A DNA stretch of 64,000 nt. Origin: Papilionanthe hookeriana x Papilionanthe teres. Lineage: Eukaryota; Streptophyta; Magnoliopsida; Asparagales; Orchidaceae. The notes beneath the pieces were generated by a model. The model had not been told where the DNA came from. It made no database searches and saw nothing but the letters and a program-made list of their open reading frames with translations. Positions 11,425-22,982 of this stretch are shown in pieces. The stretch lies in NCBI GenBank assembly GCA_022702705.1, contig CM040424.1, positions 79,673,452-79,737,451 on the forward strand, written 5' to 3'. The stretch's first letter is position 1; each line of letters begins with the position of its first letter. The translations under genes were made by a program, and so were the position numbers.

Positions 11425-12034
11425 ATAACCATCCATTTTCCTATGTATTATATATCTAACTCCTAGACTCTACCTTTAACGTTTGCACCTTCACTCAAAT
11501 CTTTAGTAGCACAAAAATAACATTATTTTAACTAAATAAAAATGAAATACACATTTCATGTATATTTAATTTGGCCTATACATGTAAAAAATTAAAATTT
11601 TGATATTAGATATATAAATACATAAAATTCATACAAATTATTTCTAAGATTTTGAAAATGAAGATTTATTTACAATAGATTTATATACAATTAAGTGAGA
11701 ATATTCTCATTATCAGTAATTTTAAATAAAATAATTAAATATTTATTTGTTATATTCATCTCAATATAATTTTAGAATTTTTTTTAATTAGTATTAAAAT
11801 TATTATATTGTAATTTAAATTTACTTTATTTTATGCGTCAACATTAATTTAAGAACTCACGGCTAAGAGAATGGAAAGGTGATTGTTATCACACATCATC
11901 GCTAACTCATGATTCACCGCATATGAAAATTAGGTCAATTGTAGTATTCATAGAAGAAGACTGTGAGCTTATAACCATCTTTTAGCAACTGATATTAATC
12001 CCTAAATTGTTGAGCGTCCATTGTTGGAGAAAGT
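11425..12034. other. AT-rich intergenic DNA
   Basis: No coding potential, RNA gene or clear repeat structure seen. Confidence 0.4.
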
Positions 12035-12153
12035 ATTGCATCCGGAGTCGGACGTGATACACCGGAGTTCATTTTTTTCTCCTATACACATTTTAGTGTA
12101 TCGTATCCGTTGTCTGGACGCAGTTTGCGTCCGGACTCTAGACGCAATATTTT
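12035..12153. mobile_element. Small inverted-repeat element with CCGGA-type ends
   Basis: The left end TTGCATCCGGAGTCGGACG (from about 12036) pairs imperfectly with the right end, whose reverse complement is TTGCGTCTAGAGTCCGGACG (to about 12152). The pair ATACACCGG...TGTATCGTATCCG adds inner symmetry. It is about 120 bp and non-coding. Similar CGTCCGGA/GTCCGG words occur near 6320, 10633 and 16550, suggesting relatives. Confidence 0.5.
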
Positions 12154-12599
12154 TTCTCATTGTTGTGACCGCTAGCCAAACACAAATCAATTGCAAATGG
12201 TTCTATGAGGGTCAAATTGAAATTGTTGACTTTTTTTCTTCTCTACCAACTTGTACAACTAAGACATATGGCTAAGTAATACATTAATACATTCAATACA
12301 CATATCATCAATATATTTATACATATACTACGAAAAGTGATTATATACACGCCAGTTGAAGCATAGATTGACCCAATGGGCCAATGGGCCTCTTCTCTAG
12401 CTAAGGCATGTTGGAGCACCCGACTCAAGCATGTCGAAAGATCTAACCCGAGTTAACAAAGATAAAAAAGCGATATAACCTTGCGAATTGATACAGGCTT
12501 CAATTGGATTGAGATGACTGCATATGAAGGGTCTGGTGTATGAGTGCTAAATGCGAATGGCTGAATGAAGTTTCATAAAAGGGAAGGAGCGGATGCTAA

Positions 12600-13010
12600 G
12601 GAATAGAAGCCTAGCTTTGATCATAAGGGTTATTTTAATGATTTAAGGGTCTTAATTACCTCAGAATCAAGCGAGCTTAGAGTCGTTGAATTCCTCTCGT
12701 CTAGATACTGATTTGACTATAAATATGTCAATTTTTGAGCTCATTTAATCATTCATTAAATGATTCAAAATCATAAAATATGCTTTAAGAACCTGATCTA
12801 GGCTTTATTAAACTCAAATTGACCCAACTTTTATATCATCAGGTTCATCTAGTCAAAACGGCCAGTTTAATAATAAACCTATCGAAATAGAGGCTATAAA
12901 AGAACTTGAATTTGAATCTAGAATATTTATTACTTAAAAATGTCTCGAAATTCATACCAGTTGATAAAAACTTTTTGATGACGCATCAAAACTAAACTTC
13001 AAACGTGATA
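12600..13010 (+). repeat. 3' tail module of the dispersed repeat family
   Basis: Contains GGGTCTTAATTACCTCAG, GAATTCCTCTCGTCTAG, GATTTGACTATAAATATGTC, AATTGACCCAAC and a terminal GATGACGCATCA. These are in the same order as the tails at 3600, 34640, 41040 and 61530. No upstream tandem array is visible, so this is a partial copy. Confidence 0.5.
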
Positions 13011-15290
13011 TATAGGAAAGTATGACTTTATATAAAATTATTGCTATCAATAAATATGCTACTTTGTGTGGCTCCAAGAAAATACAACCATTTGTTTTGA
13101 AGATGAGAGTTTGACATAGAAAAATGAGATGATGATGTTTCTATAATGCCTTCTTCCTCACTCTATTCAATAAGTCCATATGAAAACTATTCTTTGTATG
13201 ACGAAGGGCTTCTTCTTTTGTTAGATTCAAAAATGACACCATCTAAATTCTAAAGAAGACAAATAGATTTTCCCTTATTTTTTTTTATTTTACACCCCTC
13301 TCCTGTTATTTTGTTCTCTCTGCTTCTTTTTTTATTTTCTCATTTATCGAGTCATATTCGCGTCAAATTCAAATTGTCGTGTCAGCTTGGACGCGACTTT
13401 AAAATTTATACATGTTGGAGTTTTTGATCCAAACCTAAACCTAAACTTAATCGTCTGCAGATCCGATATAAATTTTTCTAGTTAAATTTGACTCGAATTA
13501 ACATATTGAGTTAATTTTTAACAACTCTAATCACGACAACCACGATTAACTATTATTTATCACAGTATATGTGTGTCTTAGTTGTTTATCCAGCATTTTA
13601 TTTGAATATCTCATATATTACTTTTTGAACGAGCATTTTCATTTTTTTAACTTCATTTAATTTTTCTTATGTATTTACCTATCTAACAAAAGTTTAAACT
13701 TTAATTTTTACACGTATATATGCCACATTATCTATGCATGAAAAGATTTAAATCACTTATATAAAGTTAAAATGTGAAATATATAATTTCATACGTAGAT
13801 AAGATGACAAGTTATCCTGCTACAATTATTTTTATTATTTATTAATTGATCGTATGATTTTGACGACATCATGATCAATAGCTTATGATTTATTTTATTT
13901 TATTTTTTAATTTATTAACTTGTCAATAATAATTATAAAGTTTTCAACCTTCATTATAAATAACTAAATTAATTCTATATTTTTAAAGAGTCCATAAATT
14001 GAAGGTGAGCTTTTGGTGACTTCTTCAATCCATGTATGCTCTTGTTGGGTTTGAAGGAATGGAAAGAGAGGAAATTAAATTTAAATTGAAATTAGTATTT
14101 ACTCATTTATTTGCTTGAAGCAAAAAATTAGAAAAAATAAATCACTTTTTTAATTGTTACTATATTTTTTTACTTTTAATTTATTTTGGTTATATTTGAT
14201 TTGAAATAAAATATATTTGATATATTAAAAACATACCATTTATTTTTTAAAAACATTAAAAATACTTTTTAGGTCTTTTAAACAGTTCAAAAAATATATA
14301 TATTGATTTGTTTTAAAAAATAAAAAATATAAAAAATAAAAATATACTAAACACATATTTTTAAAACCAAAATTACTAAATAAATAAATATCAAATATTA
14401 AAAGTGTACCCATACGGCCCCTAATGATAGAGTACATTATATATTAAAAAGTCAAACCGCGACTAGGAAGTTGTCTCCGCGCTAGCTATGACCCATGGAA
14501 AAACGTAAATTTTAGCTGTAGTTTTTTGAAAAAACTATCAAAACTAAGTTTGCCTAAACAGGCAAAACTGTACTACAGTGAAGTGCAGCACAGCTACCAC
14601 ACCGCCGCCGCAAATGAACTGTCAATATAAACTCAATTCAAATGAAACATAACTTAGGTGGTCAAGCAATCTTATCCTATCTTATCTTATCATGGGCTCT
14701 CCTTCCCTTTGGGGTCTCCATATTTGTATGATTCTATGCTAATCGAAGCCAAAACAAATCAATAATTATTTATATGCTTCTAATTAAAAGAACAACCAGT
14801 AAAACCTAATTGTGAAACCAATAATGAGCAATAATTGGATGGCATGAAAGTGCAACTCTCTGAAGATAATTTGAAGATATAATAAAATGAAATATATTGC
14901 AACGGTCATTGTTTTGACTCTGGGCTGGTGGATTTGGAGCTCGTCTGTGGCAAATGCAGTTGTTTGAATAAGCAGTTGTGATAAAGCTGCAGAAAAAACA
15001 ATTGTTTGAAAAATTGTGATGGCTTTTATAATTTTTTTTTTTCTTCAAAATATCATATCAATGTTTTGTGGTAGTCATCACACTATCAGGTCAAGTTACA
15101 AAACACAGTTTTCCACCATAACTTATTGAAATAACTAATAACAGAATTTTGCCGGACGCAATACAGTGTGGTGCACCATTGTACCGACACCAAACCATTG
15201 CTCTAGATGCACTCTTATGTAACTTTCTTTTTCAAGCACAACGGCTTGCTTATATGTCCGCTTGTAATCTTAAATATGGTCACTTTGAGT
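13011..15290. other. Long AT-rich intergenic stretch
   Basis: No gene is supported. Homopolymer-rich DNA with scattered short ORFs such as 14240-14437 that have no recognisable composition or motif. A locally GC-richer patch at 14455-14620 shows short inverted words (AAACTATCAAAACTAAG) typical of a decayed small transposon. Confidence 0.4.
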
Positions 15291-15299
15291 TTGAGCTTT

Positions 15300-15590
15300 A
15301 CTTGGGGCCCATTTGGGGCAGCTTATTTGGTGGGGTGGCGTTAGGAAAACGTACCAGACCTGTTTGTGTAAATAGCATTTTAGCAGCTTATGCGTTTTTA
15401 AAATGTTGAAAACAACATTTTCACATCGCACCATTCACACTGCAACTATCTAGGTGCAGTGACAGCTTTTTGGTTGTGGTCTGATTTTTCAAAAAAAAAA
15501 AAAAAAAAAATTTTAATAGCCACCGCACCTAGCTTATCAACAGATTATTCAATAAGCTGCAACTGCCTCAAACATATTCTAAATGAGAAC
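15300..15590. mobile_element. MITE-like element, probably hAT-type
   Basis: The left end GGGGCCCATTTGGGGCAGCTT (about 15304) is mirrored by the right-end reverse complement TTAGAATATGTTTGAGGCAG (about 15585), the common plant CCNNTTTGGGGCAG/CTGCCTCAAAC terminal pattern. The interior has GCAGCTTATG and CACCGCACC words in both orientations and no coding capacity. Confidence 0.4.
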
Positions 15591-15614
15591 AGGGGCATAA
15601 GAGACCAATGGACT

Positions 15615-16072
15615 CGAATTCAACTGCTTAATAACTTTATGAGTCGAGCTTATCAAGTCACGAGCTCGAGCTTAGCTTGACTTAGATTGAGAACATGTAA
15701 AATTAGCTAAATTAAATTAATTAATTTAATAAATAATCTTCCTCTTTTTTGAACAATAAATAGTTTTTTTTTAAAATTCCGTAACTTTTTATAATATTTG
15801 AATCAAAATTGAGCTTTGTGCTAAACTCCAGTGGGGCATAACTTCCATGAGTTGAGTTTGGGGGCTCAGGTTATGAGTTTTATGTCAAGTTCCCAAAAGA
15901 GCTTTTAAAAGAGGTGGACAAATCATGAGTTAAATACTATTTTTCGGCCATACGCCTAACTGATGTGGGACTTTTTGTCCATGACATGTAGCTTTAGCCA
16001 ACCATACATCTTAGTAGTTGAGCTTGAGTTTAGTGCGGCTCGAGTTTGACTTAACTCATTTACACCCCTAAA
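15615..16072. mobile_element. Fold-back element, second copy of the GAGCTCGAGC family
   Basis: Begins near GAGTCGAGCTTATCAAGTCA and CGAGCTCGAGCTTAGCTTGA (about 15640-15680) and ends with GGCTCGAGTTTGACTTAACTC and ATTTACACCCCTAAAA (about 16040-16075). The terminal word TTAGGGGTGTAAAT on the minus strand matches the AGGGCTGTAAAC start of the elements at 10864 and 46813. The interior is AT-rich and non-coding. Confidence 0.5.
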
Positions 16073-16079
16073 AAAGATT

Positions 16080-17280
16080 CATTTTTCTCTCATTTTTATT
16101 TTATTAAAAAAAAACTTTTTCTTTAATAACGAAAGTCATCTACAAAACAATTTGATTTCAAGAAGCGCCAATATTTATAATAATAATGTAAATACAGGCC
16201 ACCCAAAACTTGGTATTTACAAATCAACCAACTTCTTTCATCCATTTTTCAAATTTTCACTCAAATGTCAAAATTCCTAAAATCCCAACCCATATTTTCA
16301 ATTTTATTATATTTCTAATAATTTGATCGTGACATACATAAATAGATCGGTTCGACAATTCAAAAAATAATCACTTGCTTAATTTGTTATGAAATAATTC
16401 TCACATTTTCATGATTCCGCTGTCTCTGTTTAAGAAAAGTATTATGTCTGGACGTCTACATGTCCAAGAAATCAATCACTAACTCCACATCGCCGGCCAC
16501 TAAAGTGTATGATGACTTAACGGCCGGTGATTCGACGTATCGATGTGTGGTGTCCGGAAGGAATATTTTATCTGCGAATTCTAACATTCTATGCACGGAA
16601 CTTTTTATCGCTGATTGGGCTGCCACAGCGTGAGTTTAATCTTTTTCCATTCTTAGGCTTTAGCCCAGATAAATGGAGGCCCATTTAGTTAAAAGTGCTT
16701 TAAATAATGAATTGGCATCTTAACATTATTCCTGCATTAAAATATTAAATAGTAAATTATGTTTGCAGAGATTAAAGTAGAAACAAATAATATTACTTAT
16801 TATGTTATGAAAATAAATTATAATTATTTATATTATGCAATGTTGGTCAAAAATAATATTAATTCTTAAAAAATTAGACATTAAAACTGCTATGAGTTTA
16901 TAGCAAGAAAAATTTTGGAAGACTTGTCATTTTGGCCAAGTCCAATGTTGGATGGGTTTTTCAAATCAATATTTTCTGTTTTTTTCCCCTATTTTTACTT
17001 TTTTTTTTTTCATTATTAAATTTGTGTCTAAAGCTAGTGAGAACTATGCAAAAAAATATTATTCACTTGTCATTGTGACTTATGAGGCATTTTCAAGGAT
17101 ACTGCCCCAATTTTTATGTATTGACATATCCATCACCTTGTTTCGTGCTGGAAAAGTGGTGGTGGTAGATTGATATTTAATGTTTTAACATTACACGAAA
17201 ATTTAGTATACGCACAACTGATTAAAAAGTAGTTGGATGAGACATCATTTTTTTTTTTAATGTGAAAAAACTCTCTAAAA
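16080..17280. other. Intergenic DNA, no gene seen
   Basis: AT-rich. One imperfect inverted repeat at about 16480-16550 (CGCCGGCCACTAAAG against TTAACGGCCGGTG) looks like a small decayed element. The ORF at 16952-17173 has no recognisable feature. Confidence 0.4.
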
Positions 17281-17284
17281 GGAA

Positions 17285-17640
17285 TGTTGTGGAAAATCTA
17301 CTTAACAAGAAAGAACTGTAGGGAAGAAAACGAAATGCAACAAGAACACAAGAAACACGAAGTGATTACGTGGTTCGGTCCTTATGACCTACATCTACAT
17401 GAGGGACTCAACAACCAAATCACTAAGACAATTAGGAAGAATTACATAGCTTTATATTGAGAGAGAAGAGTCTGCATCATGTCATAACCTCCCTTTCTCA
17501 CAAGACCTCCAAGATCCTCACCCTCTCAATTCTTGAAGCCTATCTACCCTTTTCGCAAAGAAAGCTGATTTTCTTTCCTTAGTCTCTCATTCACCTCTCT
17601 ACAAGCTTCCACATTATGTATAACATAATGAGCCTTCTTA
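17285..17640 (+). mobile_element. LTR-like fragment
   Basis: Contains GAAACACGAAGTGATTACGTGGTTCGGTCC and CTACATCTACATGAGGGACTC. This resembles the ACGTAGTTCGACAATTTTTGTCTACGTCCACGG phrase inside the copia LTR at 24235 and is common in plant copia LTRs. No second LTR, primer site or coding domain is seen nearby. Confidence 0.4.
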
Positions 17641-17719
17641 TATAGATCTGATTCGCCTTAGATGCATCCATCCTTCTCTAATTACAAGCATGTCATGCCT
17701 TAGTTAAATAATTGGGAGT

Positions 17720-18720
17720 CATAGCAACAAGGAAAAAACCACAGTGCCCAGCCCGATCAAAGTAATCTACTGTGTTATTTTAAATGCATAGGTCTACTGT
17801 TCTTCTGAATTAAATAAAATGAAACTGCAAAACAGATAATCATAGTCTTACAATTGTAATTCAACAATAATAATTATAATTGAGTTAAAAGTTATGTAGT
17901 TTTCGTCAGTAATAAGAATGTTGGTGACAAAGGCGTGTTTAGAAACAATAACAGTAGTAATTGACAAAAAAGGACTGTAGTTAGTGGTTACAATAAAGAC
18001 CGTAGTTGGAAACTGTAGTAGTAGTCGGCCATATAGACTATAGCTGGTCAAATAGTTCGTAGTTAGTGTTTTGTGAATGTAATCATTTTCTCGTGTTTAC
18101 TATTTCACACTATAGATAATGTTTGTCAGTATACGGCATATTGAAAACTTCAAGAGTCTGGAAGAAGTCACTGTTTTTTGAATATGTCGGTTATAAGTAG
18201 TTTCACCAGGAGTTAGTGTCACGTCCTCTATACTATGTTATTCGTTAACACAATATTTGAAATATGTTGTCACTCTGTATTCGTAATATGTAATTACACT
18301 GTATTCAGGATACAACATTAGCTAGTGTTGCCTGCCGACAACGTGGAGCACGGGCGGTCAGTAGTAATAGGCGTCGTTCGGTGTGCGGTAGTCAACGATG
18401 TTTGGTAGTTACTGAGACGAGTTATTATAGTTGGAACTTTAATAATATGTTATTAGTTACATTTTATTTGAGATATGTCATTACAACGTATTTGGAGTAC
18501 GTAGTTACAACATATTCAAGATACATCGTCAGTTCGCAGAGTTTGCCGACAATGACGAGTGGGGGTTGCCTTTGGCGGTCGATGGTCATTAGCGGCTAGG
18601 AGGCCGAGAGTCATCATTGAGATTTTAAAACGGCGTTATTTGTTACATTATATTTGAGATACGTCATTACATTATATTCAGGATACATCATTACATCATA
18701 TTTGAGATACATCATGAGCT
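17720..18720 (+). repeat. Dispersed repeat unit with internal array, copy 3
   Basis: Starts with an ACAGTGCCCAGCCCGATCAAAGTAATC phrase matching the 35470 copy (GGTGTTTAGTCCAGTCAAAGTAATC). It passes through GTAGTTGGAAACTGTAGTAG and GGTCAAATAGTTCGTAGTTAG array words at 17990-18065. It then enters a second array of TTACATNATATTTGAGATACATCAT words (18270-18720) and GGTCGNNGG words (18340-18600). Non-coding. Confidence 0.5.
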
Positions 18721-19129
18721 TAACATATTTTTTCAAAGTCAATGAGTTACGGCTGCTGTCAATTGTCAAATATTGACATACAATTTTTCAATTCAAACAA
18801 TTAAATTTCAACCTAATATTCCTTTTCCATTTTTTTTGCTAAATCTTCTTCTTCTTCTCTTTCAATTCCTTCAGATCAAATAGAGCCGTATAGAAACCAA
18901 TAATCCCAATTTGAATAATTGTTAGCTGTTCAGCTCTTTTTTTTTTTCATTGCAGTGTAATGTTCCCATCATGTCAGTCAACTTGTCGATCTCTGTATTT
19001 CTATTTGGCTTTTTCTCTTTTTTTAACAGGCTTAGCTTTAATGTAGCGAGCTTTTGGCTGTTTCAGAAGCACAGCAGATTCTGTATTTTTTTCATTTTTT
19101 CTTTAAATTATTAAATTTTATATATTTTT

Positions 19130-19425
19130 TGTTATATATGACTCATGTATCAGATGAGAGACAGATGCTAGAGCGGAACGGAGCGAACTAACGGAGCGGA
19201 GCAAAGCATTTGTCCAATTGATGGAGTTTCATCAAGTGGAATAAGGGTGTCGAGGCAACGACCTGCGGTATGGTACATGAGTACTTTATATTATATATAT
19301 GGTCTATTTGTAACTCTAAGGAGATGTACTGTTTTTTCGTGAAATTAAAAAGCCGCCGCCCATCCTCCCGAGGATGTAGGCAAATTGTACATTCTTTTGG
19401 GGGACTGATGAGCCATTTTCGATAT
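19130..19425 (+). mobile_element. LTR 3'-end fragment
   Basis: ATATGACTCATGTATCAGATGAGAGACAGATG near 19134, followed by TTTGTAACTCTAAGGAGATGTACTG and TCCCGAGGATGTAGGCAAATTG, is the same arrangement as at 32120-32330. The last phrase is typical of copia LTR ends. The minus-strand ORF at 19188-19490 reads through this repeat and is not a gene. Confidence 0.45.
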
Positions 19426-19499
19426 AGCTCGAATGCAGGCTTATAACATTGGAGATAACAAGTCTCGACCAACTGATCTCTACTATTCATCTAACTCTA

Positions 19500-22008
19500 T
19501 TGTTCTTTTTAAAATATCGCTGAAGTTTATTATGATTGTAAGATGTTGTTGTGTCTTGCATATGGCTGAAAACAAAATTTTCGTCATCTATTATTGAAGA
19601 CGACTTCCATTATTCTGACCGTTAGATTCATCAACCGATCAAAATATCTCGTAAACAGCAACTCAATAGCTGAGATAAAGGTGAGATATTTTCTCTAAAT
19701 ATCTTCTTTCTATTTGAATCACTGGAGGGACAATAATGTCAATGGCATTAAAATGAATACTTACAAAATGTCTGAATGGATTGTATGTTTTGAGAAATTC
19801 TCTATGTGGTGAATGTGGTCCTAATGATTAATGCTCAACATTACATGTTGAAATGGTCCTAATTGCCGCACTGAATTCCGTCTTTGAAGTCACTCTCAAA
19901 ACAATGACAACTATATGGCAGGATATTAGATAAGAGTGCGGATGACGGCTGAGATTTAGCGGAAGAAAAAAAGGCCGCCAGTGGATCGCAACGGTGGTCA
20001 TAGGTGGGGCGTCTGCACTTAAGAAGCGTTACGATTATACATATGAGACGGTGGCCCACTTGTTAGGCATTTTCTTCTGCACTGAATGGCTTCATACTTT
20101 CTTAGTGGGATAAGGGAGGAAGGACATTTATGCTTGTAGGAAAAAAAATACAATTTTAATCTTGAAAATTGAATTTAATTAATGAATCCATATGTTTGGA
20201 TGTGAGGCACTCAAATATAGATTAAGAATAAAAATTATTAATTTTTTTAAAGATGGGACATCATAGATAATCTTGGCACAAATATCGATGTAGTTGAGGA
20301 TTAAAAAAATTTAAAATTAACTACAAAATCATATGAACTTGTTTTAATAAATTTATGGATAAATTGAACATCGCTATGATACAAAAACCCATCAAATTTA
20401 ACATGTCGTGAACAATTTTTTATCATATAACATGATTGTCAATGCATCTTTTTGAGAAATAGGCGTTTCATATATATACAAATTAAAGATCATTCAAAGC
20501 CTCAATTTTAGCAATTTTATAGTCAAATTGATCGTTTCAACAAGAAAGACCTGATAATACCAAATTGGTCCATTCCAAGTCCAATAAGTCTAGATCAAGT
20601 CATTAAAGCGCATTTGAAGGCTTCAGATCGTTAATTGAATGGACAAATGAACTTCAAATTTGACATACTCATAGTCAAATCAATTGTCTTAACAAGAAAA
20701 ATCCAACAAATCCAACTTCACTAAATTTTGAGATAATTAAAGCTTTTAAATCATTAAGAAAGAAAAACAATACTTTATGATCAATGAGTTATTCGCTAAA
20801 TAACCAAAATTTCCTTCCATAAAGTTATAAATATTTCCCCTCTTCTCACTTGAGAGAGGGAAGATGACAAGTAGAATTTTAGGATATAACTTATATCAAA
20901 ATATGATCGGCAATAACTTATATCAAAATATACTTAAAACTTCATATCTTTATCAGAGAGTCAAGAGATAATTCAATTGATATGCTTATAATTGAATTGA
21001 CTGGCTCAATGGGGGAAAACTATTGAGTCTAAGATCATTCAATACTCATTTCATCAAGGTATCTAAATAAATAATAATAATTTTTTATTACCTTAATCAA
21101 TATTAACCATCTAATGAAAGGTTTTAAGATTTTAACGAAAATTATCAAAGTGACATGCCCTAAACAATATATGTAGGACCTTTTTCTTTTGACATGAAAT
21201 TTGATCAAGGTGATGAGAGCTAATTCTAAACTCGTGAAGATAATTGAAGCCAATGGCCAACAATAGTTAGGGCCAACTACCACTAATAGTTGTAGGGTAA
21301 CTATTTTAAAATGAATGTTGTAGAATGTTACTATACTCAGGCAATTGTTGCATAATTATGGACACTTTTTCCATATTATTATAAGATAAACTCCATCTTA
21401 ACAATAAAGGAAGAAATATTCATGATTTAATAATCCAATCTTTTTAACTTAAACACAAAACATGACAATTGTTTTAATTAAGTAGTATTTTTTTTTTTAC
21501 TGGGTTAGGTTTTGTGTTTTTTCCCCTCTTTAAATAGTACACGCAAAAGTTTTTTTTGAATCTTATCACTTCTATTATGTGTAATGGGTAACGTTATTAG
21601 GCCAATACTTGATTTTTTTTACTGTCATTTAAAATTTTCTTGCACAGAAAAATAGATAAAGACGATTTATGTGATATTCATATGACCCTAAACTTTGAAT
21701 ATTTTGAACGGTTTAATAATAATCAATATTTGAAGCACCAAGCATTGTAGTGTAAGTGCATTTGTAGGCTCATGACTCTGTCCAAGTTAGGTTTACTGCT
21801 TACAATAAGTCATGTTCGAATACATTAGTGTCGACATAAATGATTTAAACTAGACTCAAAATAAAATATGTTTGGAGTTTAAATCAACTAATGATAAATC
21901 TTGTTAACTAAAAAAAGATTAGAATTGATTCAAATTAATCCTATTAGGTCTGTGATTGTCATGGAAGAAATTTGAAATTACATTCTAGGAGTTCATTATA
22001 TTAGAATT

Positions 22009-22010
<2 letters not shown>
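19500..22010. other. Intergenic DNA, no gene supported
   Basis: AT-rich with only short unrecognised ORFs. The stretch 20460-20720 has the wording of the dispersed-repeat tail (TCCAATAAGTCTAGATCAAGTC, CTTCAGATCGTTAATTGAATG) and may be a decayed copy. Confidence 0.35.

Positions 22011-22011
<1 letters not shown>

Positions 22012-22066
<55 letters not shown>
22012..22066. repeat. (GA)n microsatellite
   Basis: Uninterrupted GA dinucleotide array of about 54 bases, followed by a short CA run at 22080. Confidence 0.9.
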
Positions 22067-22069
<3 letters not shown>

Positions 22070-22982
22070 GAGGGGGGAGCACACACACACAAGTAGCTCA
22101 TAAGTTGAGTTCCATAAATTAATAAATCAAATTTAAGCCACGGCTAAAAAACTAGTCTTTAAGCTCATTTATAGTACATTAGTTAATAAATAACATGCAA
22201 AATATATATTAATTTTAATTCAATAGATATATCATTCAACATTAAAAGTTCAAAAAATGTGTTTTTTTTTTCTTCCATACCTCCCTCTTTTCTAATTTCT
22301 TATTATCATGTTTTTCTTTCTCGAAAGGCTTCATTCCATAAATGACTGGGATTTATAATCATCATTTATCTTTCCTAAATTTACCTAAAGTCATTAAAAT
22401 GGTATCATGCTCAAACACAACTTTAATTAATTAGTCAAACTCAAGCTCAGTAGCTTCAACCCATACAACTTATTTATGCCATAATCTTGTCCTTTTACAA
22501 TATCATTTCTTCATTTTTTTCTTCATAAATAAGTAAATCTTTACTAACAAGCTCAAAATTCAATGCATTAACAAGATCACATGGTTCATTAATTATATGT
22601 TGATTTGGTGAGGGAGGTGGAAACAACTTCTTTGTCGACGGGGATAGACCCGACGTGGGGTGGGGAGACTATGACAACGAATGACAAAGTGATATTTTAG
22701 ACAGGGCACGAGTCCAAATTTCCTCTCATATAAGCAACAATCTGAAGTTAAGAGCACTCCTCTTTATAAACGAAATCCTCTAAGGATGTAGTGATGTTTA
22801 TTTCTATATGTTTTCTCATGCATGCATGATAAAAGGACTAGCTCAACTAGCAAGATGAGGGCATCAAGAAAATAACATAAAAGGATCCCTTGAACTAAGC
22901 TCATCCTTGGCCATTTTATTTACAACAAATCCCCATTGAAGGAGCACAAATATCACTGTGGCCCCTATTGACATTGCCATCA
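22067..22982. other. 3' flank of the APRR2-like gene
   Basis: No gene seen. The few hundred bases adjoining 22983 should contain the 3' UTR of the minus-strand APRR2-like gene. A locally GC-richer patch at 22610-22700 has no recognisable reading frame. Confidence 0.4.
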
